DNA of 64,000 nt, from assembly GCA_003255025.1 (NCBI GenBank), contig QANY01007889.1:634203-698202 (forward strand), given 5' to 3'. Position numbers and translations under genes: made by a program. This stretch comes from Datisca glomerata. Its lineage: Eukaryota > Streptophyta > Magnoliopsida > Cucurbitales > Datiscaceae. Below are positions 1 through 12,070 of this stretch, in pieces. The notes under the pieces were generated by a model that was given only the letters and a program-made list of their open reading frames with translations, was not told where the DNA came from and made no database searches. Within the stretch, counting starts at the first letter, position 1, and every line of letters starts with the position of its first letter.

Positions 1-2023
1 AAAATAGCTTATACAATATTTGTCAAAAATTAAAAATATCATTAATCATTTTATTTAAAATCATCAATATCTCATGTCGATTAAAAAACAAAATTATTAT
101 CCTTTTACTCTTTTTTGTGTGTTTGATTCTGCAACGTTTATTTTTAAATGAACAGGACATATCAACCGATAATTGCTACTAGCTTTCATGGTCTACCACC
201 CAAAACTCATCCAATACAAAAAATAAATTACACAAATATCTCGTGTAATTCATCTTAATTATAAGCACATTTTCTTTAGTTTTGAAACCTACACGAACAC
301 TCCTACAATTTTCTTCATCTGACACTCAAGTCCATACAAAATTTGTATTCTCAAAATGACTCCAATTTCCTTACTAAAAAATAAATACTGATATGTCATT
401 ATTATTTATTATAATCTTAATTTTATTTACTTAAAAGTTATAAATTGTGCATATAAGTGTTTGATAATATATCTAAGGTACTTGCTTTCTTTTCTTTTTG
501 CCTAAAATTTAAAATGGTTAAATAAATAAATATTAATATATTAATTATTAAAGAATGATATTCTTAAAAATTTATTAAGAACAATGAAGTTTATATAGAT
601 ATTAAAACTAAAAGATGTATTTATGTAATTAAGAAAAACTGTAAAAGATTATTCTACTGTACTGGAAAGGGAAGGGAGCAAAATAAAAACTAATTTAAAA
701 AACTGGGGGAGCGAGTTAAAAAAAACTAAGTAAAAAAATAAATTTTGCATATAAGTGTTCGATAATATATCATGTGTCATGTTCATGATTGTTTGAAACA
801 TCTCAACTGTGGGAGCGGGTTGGTTGACATGATCTTCTCTGTTCCTAGTTTCGTTCCCCTTATTAAGGGTAGTATTTGATCTGGTTCTAGGTATTGTTTA
901 GTTTTTTGAAGGGTTTTTCTGGAGGTTTTCACTCTCTCTTAACAAGAACACCAAAATGTAAATGATTCTTTCCTCACACTCTAAGTATAATGAAACAAAT
1001 AATGAGAGAAGACAGTAACAACACTCGAAGAAAAGAGTTATTGAATGGTTTGTATTGAATGAATTTAGCTTATATTTGGCCTCTATTTACAGGTCATTCT
1101 CAAGATCTAATCTCATATTCAAAAATAGAAATATCCTCTTCTAAATAGAATATTCACCGTATACTAGAAAAATACCATCATAATTGCGAGATTACAATCA
1201 GATTTGACAAATTTATAGTCATAATTAGGATATTACAAGAATAATCCTTAGAATTCATGGAATCCGGCTCTAACTGTTGAGCTGAGCTTTGTTGTACGAT
1301 CAAGTCCTCTATTTTTAAATTCAGCTTCTCCCGTCTGCCATGTTGGTGATTCTCACGTTTTCTCCCGATTGGTTCCTTTTTGTACATGTGTCGTTGGTGG
1401 AGGTATAACTCATGTTCATTTGCCTCCCATTACACTCAACAAAATTCCATTTATTGATTGCGTAATGATGGTGAATCTTAATTCACACGCGTTTCGATGA
1501 AGGATTTGATTAGATTTTTCTATCTTTTGCAACGAATATTGGGGACCTGCAAACATTGGTAGTAACAAAAAGATAACAATTAATAAGTAAAAAGAAACGC
1601 ATGCCTTACCCTAGTCGTCGTTTCATCTTCCACTCTCACTTATGCCTTTCTCATGAAACGACTTCTCATCATTTCTCCCTGTCTCTTCTTCTTCTTGTTC
1701 TCAATTATTTCTGTTAGTAACGTGTAGCATGTGTTTTGACTAGACGTATCTCTTTTTCTTTTCCATCTGTCACTTTTTCATTCGTCACTACAGGCGACGG
1801 TTCCATCCTATTAGTCACCCCTTCCTGCAAAACGTCCTTTCCAATTCCTGTTTTCAAAAATTTTATAAGGTGTTTTTCATTTTCCCTTCACGCTGACTAT
1901 TTTAAAGACCTTTTCCCTACATTTCTTCTTCACTTTCATCCTTCATCGTTTGTAATTCCCTCTCCATCTTCTTATTCTCTGTAAATTTTCTATGTGTACT
2001 TCTTCTTTTTAAGCTTTTAAGAC
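1..2023. other. AT-rich intergenic DNA, no gene seen
   Basis: Stops are frequent in all frames and no family is recognised. A short direct repeat of about 35 bp, centred on gcatataagtgtttgataat, occurs near 449 and again near 748. A short open stretch on the minus strand near 1178-1387 has no recognisable domain. The text around 1030-1180 resembles the edge of an old LTR element, but no partner repeat is visible. Confidence 0.5.
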
Positions 2024-2119
2024 ATGGTAGGTGAAAGCACTAAGTTTAAACCTCATGTTCCCTTAGTCAGGTCTCAAGCCGAACTCGACCTTTCCATTGC
2101 CTATCATCATGATGCCTTT
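2024..2119 (+). other. short ORF fragment cut off by an LTR-type insertion
   Basis: An ATG at 2024 opens a frame of about 32 codons that runs straight into the TGTTGGG start of the LTR-like sequence at 2120. The stretch before it, about 1590-2020, is pyrimidine-rich like a plant 5' leader. The peptide has no family I recognise. It could be the start of a gene or transposon ORF interrupted by the insertion, or a chance ORF. Confidence 0.2.
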
Positions 2120-2626
2120 TGTTGGGTATAGTACCCTCAAAACATGTGTTTAGATAATTTTAATATGAAATTAATGAAATTACATTTTTCTATAATTGTT
2201 CTTTTAAATTATTGTTGAATAATTTATATAAATATCTTAAAATTCTATATTCATTAATAAGACTATGATCTTATATAAGTACGAGAGGATTAAGATCATA
2301 GATAATGAATAAAATTATCAACAACATATTAAAGTATGAAATCTTTAATGAATGGTTGCTAGTACGGTTCACTAAGCATTATGAATGCATGTGATCTAGA
2401 TCCGGATAATTGGTTTTGATATACATCTTAGTGAATGTACTTTATATAATAAGACATATATGACAAGACCGGTGTGGATTAATATCTTTATTAACTTATC
2501 GTTTATCATAAAGATTTAATACACATCAATCTGATTATCATATATAGATCAGCCTGAATCCTGAGTAGTCATAAACTTCTATTCATGTCTACTGAATTTT
2601 TTGATTTACTCGTTAAAATTTATTTG

Positions 2627-3973
2627 TGATGAGTGTGTTTCACACTTATATTTTAGATAATATTAACTTTAATTTTAATTGTTCTTTGAGTTTTATTGTT
2701 TGATTTATGTTTATTTTTGTTTATATCTTATAAGGTTGATATTCAATTTCATTTGGATTGATTTGAAAAGATTTGGAAGTCAAAATTTTGGAAAAATCAC
2801 AAAAAGAACAGAATTAGGCAGGAGGGCCAGCGTCGTGACGCTGGCTTCCCAGCTTCACCACGCTGGCAATACAGAACGCCAGAGTCGCAACGCTGACATC
2901 CCATCGTCACGACTCTGGAAGTATAGTACGCCAGTGTCGCGGCGCTGACTTCCTAGCATCGCGACGCTGGCGCGTGACAAATTGGCCAGAGTCGTAACCC
3001 TGACTTCCACCGTCGCGATGCTAGCGTGATTTTAGATTTATTTTGTGATTTTTTTGCTCTAATCTAATCCTTGATGAACCCTAGTGTATAAACATAATAT
3101 TTTAAGATTCTTGGAGGGCTCCTTGGAAGTGAGAGGCAGAGGAGAAATCTTTTTGGAGAGGAAACGAAGACGAATCCAATCGGGAAATGGATCTCAACTT
3201 CAATTCATCCTCAAATCTAGTTTTTTCTTCTCTTTTCCTCTATGTTCATGAATATTATTAGAATATCTTATTATTCTAGTATGTTCTAAATTTCTTATCT
3301 AGGGCTATGGCGTAGCCAAACCATGATTGTTCATAAATTTTGATTTTTAATTCAATCGATATTTTTTCAGTATTATTGAGTGTTATAATCCGTTCTTAAT
3401 GCTTTTGATTGTCTGGCCAACTATTGCATGATTTTATATTTAATTCTGAGACTAAGAAGTGATGATTGAATCTGCTCTTTGCTTATAACACCATTAGAAT
3501 TTTATAAGTTAGAGATAATTATGAATCTAGTGTGGCAACTATAATTTCTTGTGCTTAATGAGTTTTATTATCTTGAATCTTGACAGATATGTATGATTCA
3601 TATTTATGATTCGTTATTATCGATATTTGAGAAAGATTGATAATTATATTAGAGAAATTCGCTATCAATGTTCTGAATAAACGTTAATTGATTGAAAATT
3701 AGAATTTAGAGCATGTTTGGTTTGGTAAAATCGAAAACCCTAGAGCTTTTAACCATTCAAATTTTCTCTTTTTCAAATCTTTATCATTTTAATTTAATTA
3801 AAATTTTAGTTTAGTTAAAAATCCTAACTTTTCATCATTCTCAAGTAGAATTAAGGTTTCATTAATTTTAATTATTAATATCAATCAATCACGTGGACGA
3901 TACTCTATTTTTATAGAAAGTTATTACTTGACGACGATAGTGTACACTTGCACTATAAAGAAAAATCGCAACA
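2627..3973 (+). repeat. 5' LTR of the Athila-type element
   Basis: The LTR begins TGATGAGTGTG at 2627 and matches 8184 onward over most of its length. It ends near the ACA at 3971-3973, six bases before the primer site. A GC-rich block at 2820-3028 is made of degenerate GTCGCGACGCTGG-type palindromes; one, near 2828, has two perfect 9-base arms around a GT spacer. This copy is about 150 bp longer than the 3' LTR, mostly because it has more palindrome units. Confidence 0.85.
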
Positions 3974-3979
3974 AGTTTT

Positions 3980-3997
3980 TGGCGCCATTGTCAGGGA
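3980..3997 (+). other. Primer binding site, tRNA-Asp type
   Basis: The sequence TGGCGCCATTGTCAGGGA differs by two bases from the TGGCGCCGTTGCCGGGGA site that pairs with the 3' end of tRNA-Asp in Athila and Tat elements. It lies six bases after the 5' LTR, as expected for priming of minus-strand synthesis. Confidence 0.8.
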
Positions 3998-4139
3998 TTG
4001 ATTGTGTTTATTAATATTGGAGTAACATATCTTGAATTTTACTTTGAGTCTTATTTGTTTTATTTACGGTTGTTTACTTTTTATTTTTTTTTAATTTCCA
4101 GGCATTCTCTAAGTTGTATTAGAAAATTTGGAAGCGAGA

Positions 4140-5714
4140 ATATGACTCCCCTTAATTTGAAAATTGAGCGAACTCGTCGATGTAATAGATAAGTAAGGAG
4201 AGAAGCTTTTAAACGACCTCAAGAAACCATGGAAGATGTTTGAGAAAATCCTGAAATCGTGAACAACCAAAATAATCAGGCAATTCGAGATTATGCGATG
4301 CCAGTTATCAATGAGGCTGCATCATCCATTCAACACCATGTTATTAATGCCAACAACTTCAAGATTAAGCCGGCTATCATTCACATAGTGCAAGCAAATC
4401 AGTTCAGTGGTCTTCCTAATGACGATCCAAATGTTCACATAACCACTTTCCTCGAAATTTATGAGACATTCAAGCACAATAATGTTTCATCCGATGCAAT
4501 CAGGCTGAGATTATTCCCATTCTCACTTCGGGATAAGGATAAGAGTTGGTTGAACTCTCTCTGAGAAACTTGGAATGCTCTCTCTGAGAAATTTTCAGCA
4601 AAGTTCTTTCCGCAGCTAAAACAGCCAAAATGAGGAATGAGGTCACCACATTTGCCCAACATGATATGAAGCCTCTTTATGAAGCATGGGAGAGGATTAA
4701 AGAGATGTTGAGAGGATGCTCACATCATGGACTACCTAGATGGCTACAAGTTTAAACTTTTCACAATGGTTTGGGGAATTCAACAAGGACACTAGTGGAT
4801 GCAGCAACAAGAGGTGCTTTGATGGGTAAAACACATGAGGATGCTTATGCCTTGCCAGAAGAAATAGCTGCTAATGCTTATCAATGGACAATTGAGCGTA
4901 ATTTACCAAGAAAGACTCATGAAATTCATGAAGAAGATGCACTTACTACCATCACAGCTCAAGTAGCTACACTTTCAAAGCAATTTAGCTCTTTCACAAT
5001 CAATGCTAGTGCAGTTCATGCTTCACGGAGAGTTTGTAATTTATGCAATAGACCTCATCTTAGTACTGAATGTCAAGCCAGTAATCCTTTTACTCATTCT
5101 CAATCATAACATGTTAATTTTGTTGAGAATTACAACACGTAGAATAACCCATTCTCCAACACTTATAACCAAGGGTGGCGAAATCACCCTAATTTCTCTT
5201 GAAAGAATGATCAGAATGTGATGAATCCACCAGTTGCTACTCAGCCTCAACAACATAAAATTTCTCTAGAAGATGCTATTGCTCAGCTCACAGTTAATAC
5301 TACTCAATTTATGGCAAGAACAAATACTACACTTCACAGTAAAGAAACAAGTATTCAAAGGCAAAAAACCAGTATTCAGAGTCAAGCTGCGTCTATCCGG
5401 AATTTGGAGCTTCAAATAGGTCAACTATATGAAATACTAACTCAGAGACCATGAGGTTCTCTACTGACCAACACCGAGAGGAATCCAAAAGAACAAGTAA
5501 AGGTCATTACTCTTTGCATTGGCCAGGAGTTAGCAGAACCTCAGAAGTCACTATTGAAAATTCTCAGCCAATTGAAGCAGAAGTTGAGACAATGGGTGAT
5601 GACCTTGTCAATAGCTCAGAAAAGAAGGAAGGAAAGCTTAAGTCAAAGCTCTTTCCTGATAATCCTCCACCATATGTTCCACCTATTTCATACCCTCAGC
5701 GGCTCCAAAAGTAG
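4140..5714 (+). pseudogene. Athila gag remnant
   Basis: Three open segments joined by stops and frameshifts (4259-4564, 4771-5109, 5218-5714) read as an Athila-type gag. Recognisable blocks are FKIKPAIIHIVQANQFSGLP, AIRLRLFPFSLRDK and ALMGKTHEDAYALPEEIAAN, followed by a CNLCNRPH piece like a zinc-knuckle area and a Gln/Ser-rich coiled stretch near 5290-5450. In-frame stops after LNSL (4562) and several further on mean no full capsid protein can be made. The family assignment rests on these conserved blocks. Confidence 0.8.
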
Positions 5715-5717
5715 AAA

Positions 5718-6550
5718 TTGAACAAGCAGTTTTCTAAGTTCATTTATGTGTTTAGGAAACTATATATAAACATCTATTTTGCTGATGCTTTGGAACAAAT
5801 GCCGAGCTATGTCAAATTCATGAAGGATATTCTCTCAAACAAGAGAAAGCTAGGGGAGTATGAGACAGTTGCACTTACTGAGAAGTGTAATGCTATCTTG
5901 TAGAATAAATTGTCTCAAAAGTTAAAGGACCCTAGGAGTCTTACTATTCCTTGCACCATTGAGAATTCATATTTTGAAAAGGCTTTATGTGATCTTGGGG
6001 CTGGTATCAACTTGATGCTGTATTCAGTTTACAAGAAGCTAAGCCCATGATGATATCTTTACAGTTAGCTGATCGGTATATCAGATATCCATTAGGGATT
6101 ATTGAGGAGGTTTTGGTAAACGTGGATAAATTTATCTTCCCAGCTCATTTTATTGTTCTTGACATAGAGGAAAATAAAAAAATTCTAATTATTCTTGGTA
6201 GACCATTTTTAGCTACGGGAAGAACTCTGATTGATGTACAAAAAAGGGAACTTATTCTGAGAGTGCAAGATGATCAGATAATTTTTAATGTCTTCAAAGC
6301 AATCAAGCACCCAAATGATATGAATAGTTGTTTGGGGGTGGATAGAGCAGAATTTGGAGAAGGTAAACTTAGACACCTACCATTTATCGAAAAACTACTG
6401 GTGTTAGACCTCCACCTTTGGTACACCTTTATGGGAGAAGCATCCACTTTGTCTGTCATTATCTCTGTTTCGTTAACTGGTGAACAAGAAGACAAGCTGC
6501 TAAGGGTTTTGAGAGACAAACAAACTGGTCTTAGGCTGGTCAATTTCTGA
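5718..6550 (+). pseudogene. Athila protease remnant with pol deletion
   Basis: Readable text includes a DALEQMPSYVKFMKDI block and then ADRYIRYPLGIIEEVLVNVD followed by ILGRPFLATGRTLIDVQ, the usual end of an Athila aspartic protease just before reverse transcriptase. A stop at 5901-5903 and a frame change near 6040 break it. At the point where reverse transcriptase should begin, the frame becomes unrelated sequence and ends at 6550. The element therefore depended on other copies for any movement. Confidence 0.75.
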
Positions 6551-8160
6551 CACAAAGGGAATTCTAAAGTCAGTGGACATCGGGTGAAGCCTAGATGATC
6601 ATTATGTCTGGCTGAAGAAATTAAAGCAAGCGCTACTGGGAGGCAACCCAATTATATTTCTGTTATTTTTTTTAATTTTCTTTTACGTATTTTATTTTTG
6701 TTTTTCTTCAGGCTTTTATATATAAAAAAATTATGGATGAAGTTGGCTCATGCACCACTTTCCTCTCAGTTGGAGACAACAACAACAATGCAGAGACTGA
6801 CGAGGATGATAGTTCATCATTATTCAGAGAAGTCCTCTCTACTTACTCATTTTACATATTTTCTTTTCATTGAGGACAATGAAAGTTTTTAGTTTGGGGG
6901 TGGTGGCTTTAATTAAAATTTCTTTTTTTTTTGCGTTCTGTTATTGACAACACTAACACCTATGATGAGATTGGTTTTGAATTATTAATAGATTTGAAAA
7001 AAAATGTTGATTTTGTGTATCATTGTGTGTTTGAGCCAAGTATTGATTTACATTACACCAGAGAATCCCGACATATTGAGCACCTAGCCTTGAACGTTTG
7101 ATTATCTTTTTTTGCTTAGAGAAGGTTTATGTGACTCAAGAAATCATTATGATCTCATAAGAACTCTAGAACAAATTTGATTGTTGTTCGAGGTGAAATT
7201 CTAGGCTACACTTCACTTAGGAGATGATTTAGGCCATCTTTGCACCGTTTGAGCTTTTTAAACCAACATGTGCATAATTGTTTTCCTAGTCATCTCTGTT
7301 GAGCCAAAATAACCATTTTTTATCACCCATGGCAATTTCATAATCTTATAAAAAAAATTTCCCTCGTACCCTTTTTTACTTATAGTACTTGAATATTCTG
7401 GGAAATCTGGGTGAATGGGAGGAGTTTCGATATAAAAAATTATGAATAAATTTGATTTTGTAGCATTTTGGACTTGAGTGACTAAGCTTGAAGGGGTGTT
7501 TTAAAACCTAATACCCTAAGACCAACTGATTTGAGAGCTATTAGTTGAAAGCTGGTTAAGAAAAAGAGATACTTAAAGAAATCAAATTAGAAAAAAGAAT
7601 GGTTGAGCATGATTCATTATTCAAGAGGTGGAATGACAAGTTTGAGGGTGTTACAAGATAAGTTGAGTCAAGCTCGTTGATTCCTAGAATACATGTGTGA
7701 CTATGGGTAAAGATTGAGCTCAAATAATATTATTTATCCTACCCTAAACCCTAACCATACATTACAAGCCTATGAAAGTCCTAATGATCATAAGTGATGT
7801 GGTTTGCCTACATTAGTGGAGAGTGGCGTGAAAAATTAGTTATGGAGTTCTAATTTATTTATAGATTATTAGATCTATTTTTACATGACTTGAGTGTATA
7901 AACTCATATAGGATTAAGAAATTGGACGACTTAAGGTGACACACACACACACTCGAGAATTTTTTCAAGTTGTAATGTAAGTTGGTAATTGTGTTAAAGC
8001 TTTACATGATCATAATTTAGAAGTTTTTCTTGGGTTATCACTATTTTAGAATCTCTGAGTAAGTTTAGTTAATCAAAAATACTACGTCACTCGTTCTTTA
8101 GTTTTTCAGAATTTGTGTTTATTGTTTTTCTTGTTTGATTTTTTTTGCTCGATGACTAGC
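6551..8160 (+). other. Athila 3' internal non-coding region
   Basis: The start has the phrase GCTACTGGGAGGCAACCCA, commonly found downstream of pol in Athila-type elements. A first TTTGGGGGTGGTGG tract lies at 6892-6907, and 1.25 kb of AT-rich non-coding DNA follows before the 3' LTR. No env-like ORF is present. A short CA repeat lies near 7940-7955. Confidence 0.6.
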
Positions 8161-8183
8161 AAAAAGTTAAGTTTGGGGGTATT
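8161..8183 (+). other. Polypurine-tract region before the 3' LTR
   Basis: The stretch aaaaagttaagtttgggggt directly precedes TGACGAGTG at 8184. This is the usual Athila plus-strand priming region, although it is interrupted by thymines. Confidence 0.6.
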
Positions 8184-9378
8184 TGACGAGTGTGTTACAC
8201 ACTCATATTTTAGATAATCTTAACTTTAGTTTTAATTGTTCTTGAGTTTTATTGTTTGATTTATGTTTATTTTTGTTTCTATCTCGTAGGTTTGATATTC
8301 AATTACATTTGGATTGATTTAGAAGTCAAAAATTCAGAAAAAATCACAAAAAAATGAAACTGGGCAGGAGGGTCAGCGTGACGATGCTGGGAGTCGCCAC
8401 ACTGGTAGTACAGAACGCCAGCGTCCCGACGCTGACTTCCTAGCGTCGTGACGCTAACGCGTGACAGATTGGCCAGCATCGCGATGCTGGCATGATTTTA
8501 GATTTGTTTTGTGAATTTTTTACTCCAATCTAATCATTGACGGACTCTAGCGCATAAATATAATATTTTTAAGATTCTTGGAGGGATCCTTGGACATGAA
8601 AGGTAGAGGAGAGAGTTTTTTTAGTGGAAACAAAGACGGATCTCAATTTCAATTCATCCTCAAATCTAGTTTTTTTCTTCTCTTTTCCTCTATGTTCATG
8701 AATATTATTAGGATATCTTCTTATTCTAGTATGTTCTGAATTTCTTATCTAGTGCTATGATGTAACCAAACCATGATTGTTCATAATTTTTAATTTTTAA
8801 TTCAATCGATGTTTATTCAATATTATTGAGTGTTATAATCCGTTCTTAATACTTATGATTGTCTGGCCAACTATTGCATGATTTTGTTTATAACACTATT
8901 AGAATTTCATAAGTTAGAGATAATTATGAATCTAACGTGGCAACTATAATTTTTTGTGCTTAATGAGTTTCATTATATTGAATCTTGACAGAGATGTGTG
9001 ATTCATATTTATGATTCATTATTATCGATGCTTGAGAAAGATTGATAATTATATTAGAGAAATTTTCTATCAATGTTCTGAATAAATGTTAATTGCTTGA
9101 GAATTAGAATTTAGAGTATGTTTGGTTTGGTGAAAATGAAAACCCTAGAGTTTTTAACTATTCAAATTTTATCTTTGTCAAATCCTTATCGTTTTAGTTT
9201 AATTAGAATTTTAGTTTAGTTAAAAATCCTAACTTTTCATCATTTTCAAGTAGAATTAAGGTTTAGTTAATTTTAATTATTAATATCAATAAATCTTGTG
9301 GACGATACGCTATTTTTATAGAAATTTATCACTTGAGGACGATAGTGTACACTTGCACTATAAAGAAAAATCTTAATA
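8184..9378 (+). repeat. 3' LTR of the Athila-type element
   Basis: This copy parallels 2627-3973 from TGACGAGTGTG to the shared end ctataaagaaaaatc. The palindrome block (about 8375-8490) is shorter than in the 5' LTR, and about 50 bp present near 3440-3490 of the 5' LTR is missing here. Confidence 0.85.
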
Positions 9379-11019
9379 GTTTGTAAAACAAGCTAGTGAC
9401 TTTGGGGATTCAGTGATATAGATGACTGGAACATGATCTTACAAGATTTAGAATCTAAGTTTTTCTAACGGATCGTATATTGGTTCCCTTAAGTGTTAAT
9501 TCTGGAATTGAATGGTTATTGAGCTCAAATTTATAATATGATTATAAATTAGTCATTCACTAGTGAATTAATGGTACTTAAGGATCAAGAGGTAATTATA
9601 AGGATAAAATGATAATTTTGACAAGCTCTAATTTACGAACCAATAATTGGAAGACAGAACTGCACGGCATGATTATATCAATAAGCTACACGAGAACACT
9701 TTGTAAATACATTTTGTAATCTCTAAGAGTGCAATTTCATATCTATAGTGGAGAAATAATGAAATTAATAAATAAGATTATTTAATTAAAGAGTTTAATT
9801 AATAATGTGATTTATTGGAGCTTAGGATTATGGGTTCATGGACCCCAAGCCACCTCTGTATTACACAGTCTAGGATGTGAATATTTTAGGACATGAGAAA
9901 ATGACTAATTTGTAAAATAAAGTGTATTTCTGGGGTAAGCATATCATTATGAGATAATTATTTATGATTAATTAATAAATAATTGATTAATTAACTTATT
10001 TAATGTAATTTTCAGAAATCGTCATTAAATAATAATCTTGATTAATTTTATGTTAATCGATAAGTGAGACAAATATCTAAAATATGAAATTAGTAATATT
10101 TAATTATTATGAGATAATAATTCAAATTTTGAATCAACTAAGTTTGTTGTTTGAATTAACAGATAAGCTAGTTGATAGAGATGATCAGATAAGTTAATTT
10201 TTGAATTAACTAATATCTAAATATTTATTTGATTAAAATAATAATAAATTTACAGAAATTGCCACGTTGCATATTGGATTGCCACATGTCAATCACTGAT
10301 TTTGAGTCAGAGATTGACATAGACTACTGTAGTGTCATGTGGCACTGTAGTGGGACGTGACACGCTGTAGTGTCTCAGGGCACTACAATGATGCCATGAA
10401 ACTACAGTGTCGTGAGGCACTGTGACTCCTCACGGTACATTGTAATGTCAATGTTGTACAATTACAGTGAGTCTCACTTCAATTGCACATTTGTCATTAA
10501 TTTATTATTTTATGTAAATTTCTAAAAAATCTGATATGCCATTATTTTAAAAATATATTGATATTATTCTATTGGTTTCAGTGTGCTAGGAACACAGTCA
10601 CAATCAGGGTGAAACTCTTTGAGATTAAATGTTAATCAAAAAGTTCTGTGAAGAACTTTTAATTATTTTTTATCAGAGTTTTGTCTCACAAATTAATCCT
10701 TTTCGAAAATATCTAAATCTTATGTGTTGAGTATATCTAAAGACATAAAAGTGTTCTTGATATATTCTACATACGCATACACATCCCAATGTGTTTTGGG
10801 GATTAGCTTGAAAGATCATGGTGTGGATCTCGATATCTATCATTTGTGAGATAGCAAGATCGTTGTATTGCAAGGAAGCTTGATTGGACTACAAGAAGTA
10901 TATTTTATATCCATGCATGTCTTTGATTTAATATATAAATACTTAACAGATCCGATCTGAAAAAGTGTTTTTCAATTAAAAAGTTTTTCATTTTTTGGAT
11001 CTGCGACGATGCAAATTTT

Positions 11020-12070
11020 ATCATGTTTGTAGGATATCCCAAAGGAATGAAAGAGTATGTCTTTTATAGTCTGAATGGCAATAATATATTCATTAGCACA
11101 AATGCACGTTTTCTTGAAGAAGACTTAAAGCCGAGAAGCACTTTTGTACTAGAGGAATTATTGAGTGGGAAGACACTGACTCCCCAATCAGGAATTGTTT
11201 CTGATTCAATAATAGAAGAACCACAGCTAGGGCCAGTGCTTTTAGAGCCTCGACGTAGTGGGAGGGTTGTGAGACAGCCTGAGAGGTACATGTCTTATGG
11301 AGATGCCTTAACAATAGTCTCAGATAAGGATCATGATGAATATGTCTCCTACTCACAGGCCATGGCTGGTCTTGAAGCAAACCTATGACAAGAAGCCATG
11401 AACATTGAGATACATTCGATGTACTCGAACGTAGTCTGGAAACTTGTATATCCTCCTGAAGTGGTAAAACTTGTAGGGTGTAAATGATTCTATAAGAAAA
11501 AGAGAGGTCCAGATAGGAATGTTGAGACATTCAAATCTAGGCTCGTAGCCAAGGGCTACACCCAAAATGAGGTATAGACTATGAGGATACCTTTTTACCG
11601 GTAGTCATGCTTAAATCCATACAAATCCTCATGTCCATTGTTGCTATCCTTGATTATGAAATCTAGCATATGGATGTCAAGACTGTTTTTCTGAATGACA
11701 ATCTTGAAGAGCGCATTTATATGGCTCAACCAGACGGGTTCATGGAAAAAGGCCAAGAGCGCAAGGTTTGAAGACTCTAAAAGTTGTTCTAGAAGTTGAC
11801 AAGCCCATAACACTTTATTACGATAATAGTAGGGCTGCAGCAAACTCAAAGGAACCAAGAAGCCACAAAAGATCCAAGCACATAAAGCGTAAGTATCACC
11901 TGAAAATAGAGATTGTTCAGTAGTGGAGATGTTGTAGTAACACACATATTGACGGTCAACAACCTGACATATCCATTCACGAAGACTTTAAGCAGTAAAG
12001 TCTTTGATGATCATCTGGAGGGCATGTGGATACGAGATTGTACACGCCTAGTTTAGTCCAAATGGGAGAT
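11020..12070 (+). pseudogene. Decayed Ty1-copia pol fragment
   Basis: The open frame 11023-11388 starts at the integrase C-terminal phrase MFVGYPKGMKEYVFY and includes LEPRRSGRVVRQPERY, the usual integrase to reverse transcriptase linker. Reverse transcriptase text continues with stops and shifts (ETFKSRLVAKGYTQNEV, YMAQPDGFMEKGQERKV) to about 11768. It then jumps to late RNase H text (ITLYYDNSRAAANSKEPRSH, KHIKRKYH), so most of reverse transcriptase and RNase H is deleted. The aatgggaga tract at 12061-12069 is the polypurine site before the 3' LTR. Confidence 0.8.

Larger units (their letters stand above)
2627..9378 (+). mobile_element. Internally deleted Athila-type Ty3 retrotransposon
   Basis: Two direct LTRs (2627-3973 and 8184-9378) flank about 4.2 kb of internal DNA. 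A tRNA-Asp-type primer site follows the first LTR, and the G-rich TTTGGGGGT tract typical of Athila precedes the second. Gag and protease remains are readable; reverse transcriptase, RNase H and integrase are absent. Flanks atttg and gtttg match 4 of 5, a possible 5-bp target duplication. The LTRs differ by many substitutions and indels, so the insertion is not recent. It lies inside the older LTR-like sequence starting at 2120. Confidence 0.85.
2120..11018 (+). mobile_element. Copia-type LTR (possibly solo), split by an Athila insertion
   Basis: The sequence starts TGTTGGGTATAGTACCC at 2120, a typical plant Ty1-copia LTR start. It is interrupted at 2626 and appears to resume at about 9384. 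It ends near 11018, just before an unrelated copia pol fragment. Without the Athila insert it is about 2.1 kb, non-coding and AT-rich, with a cluster of CACTGTAGTG-like motifs at 10320-10450. It does not match the copia LTR at 12071 in detail, so it seems to be a different family. No second copy or clean target duplication is visible, so solo LTR is an inference. Confidence 0.45.
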
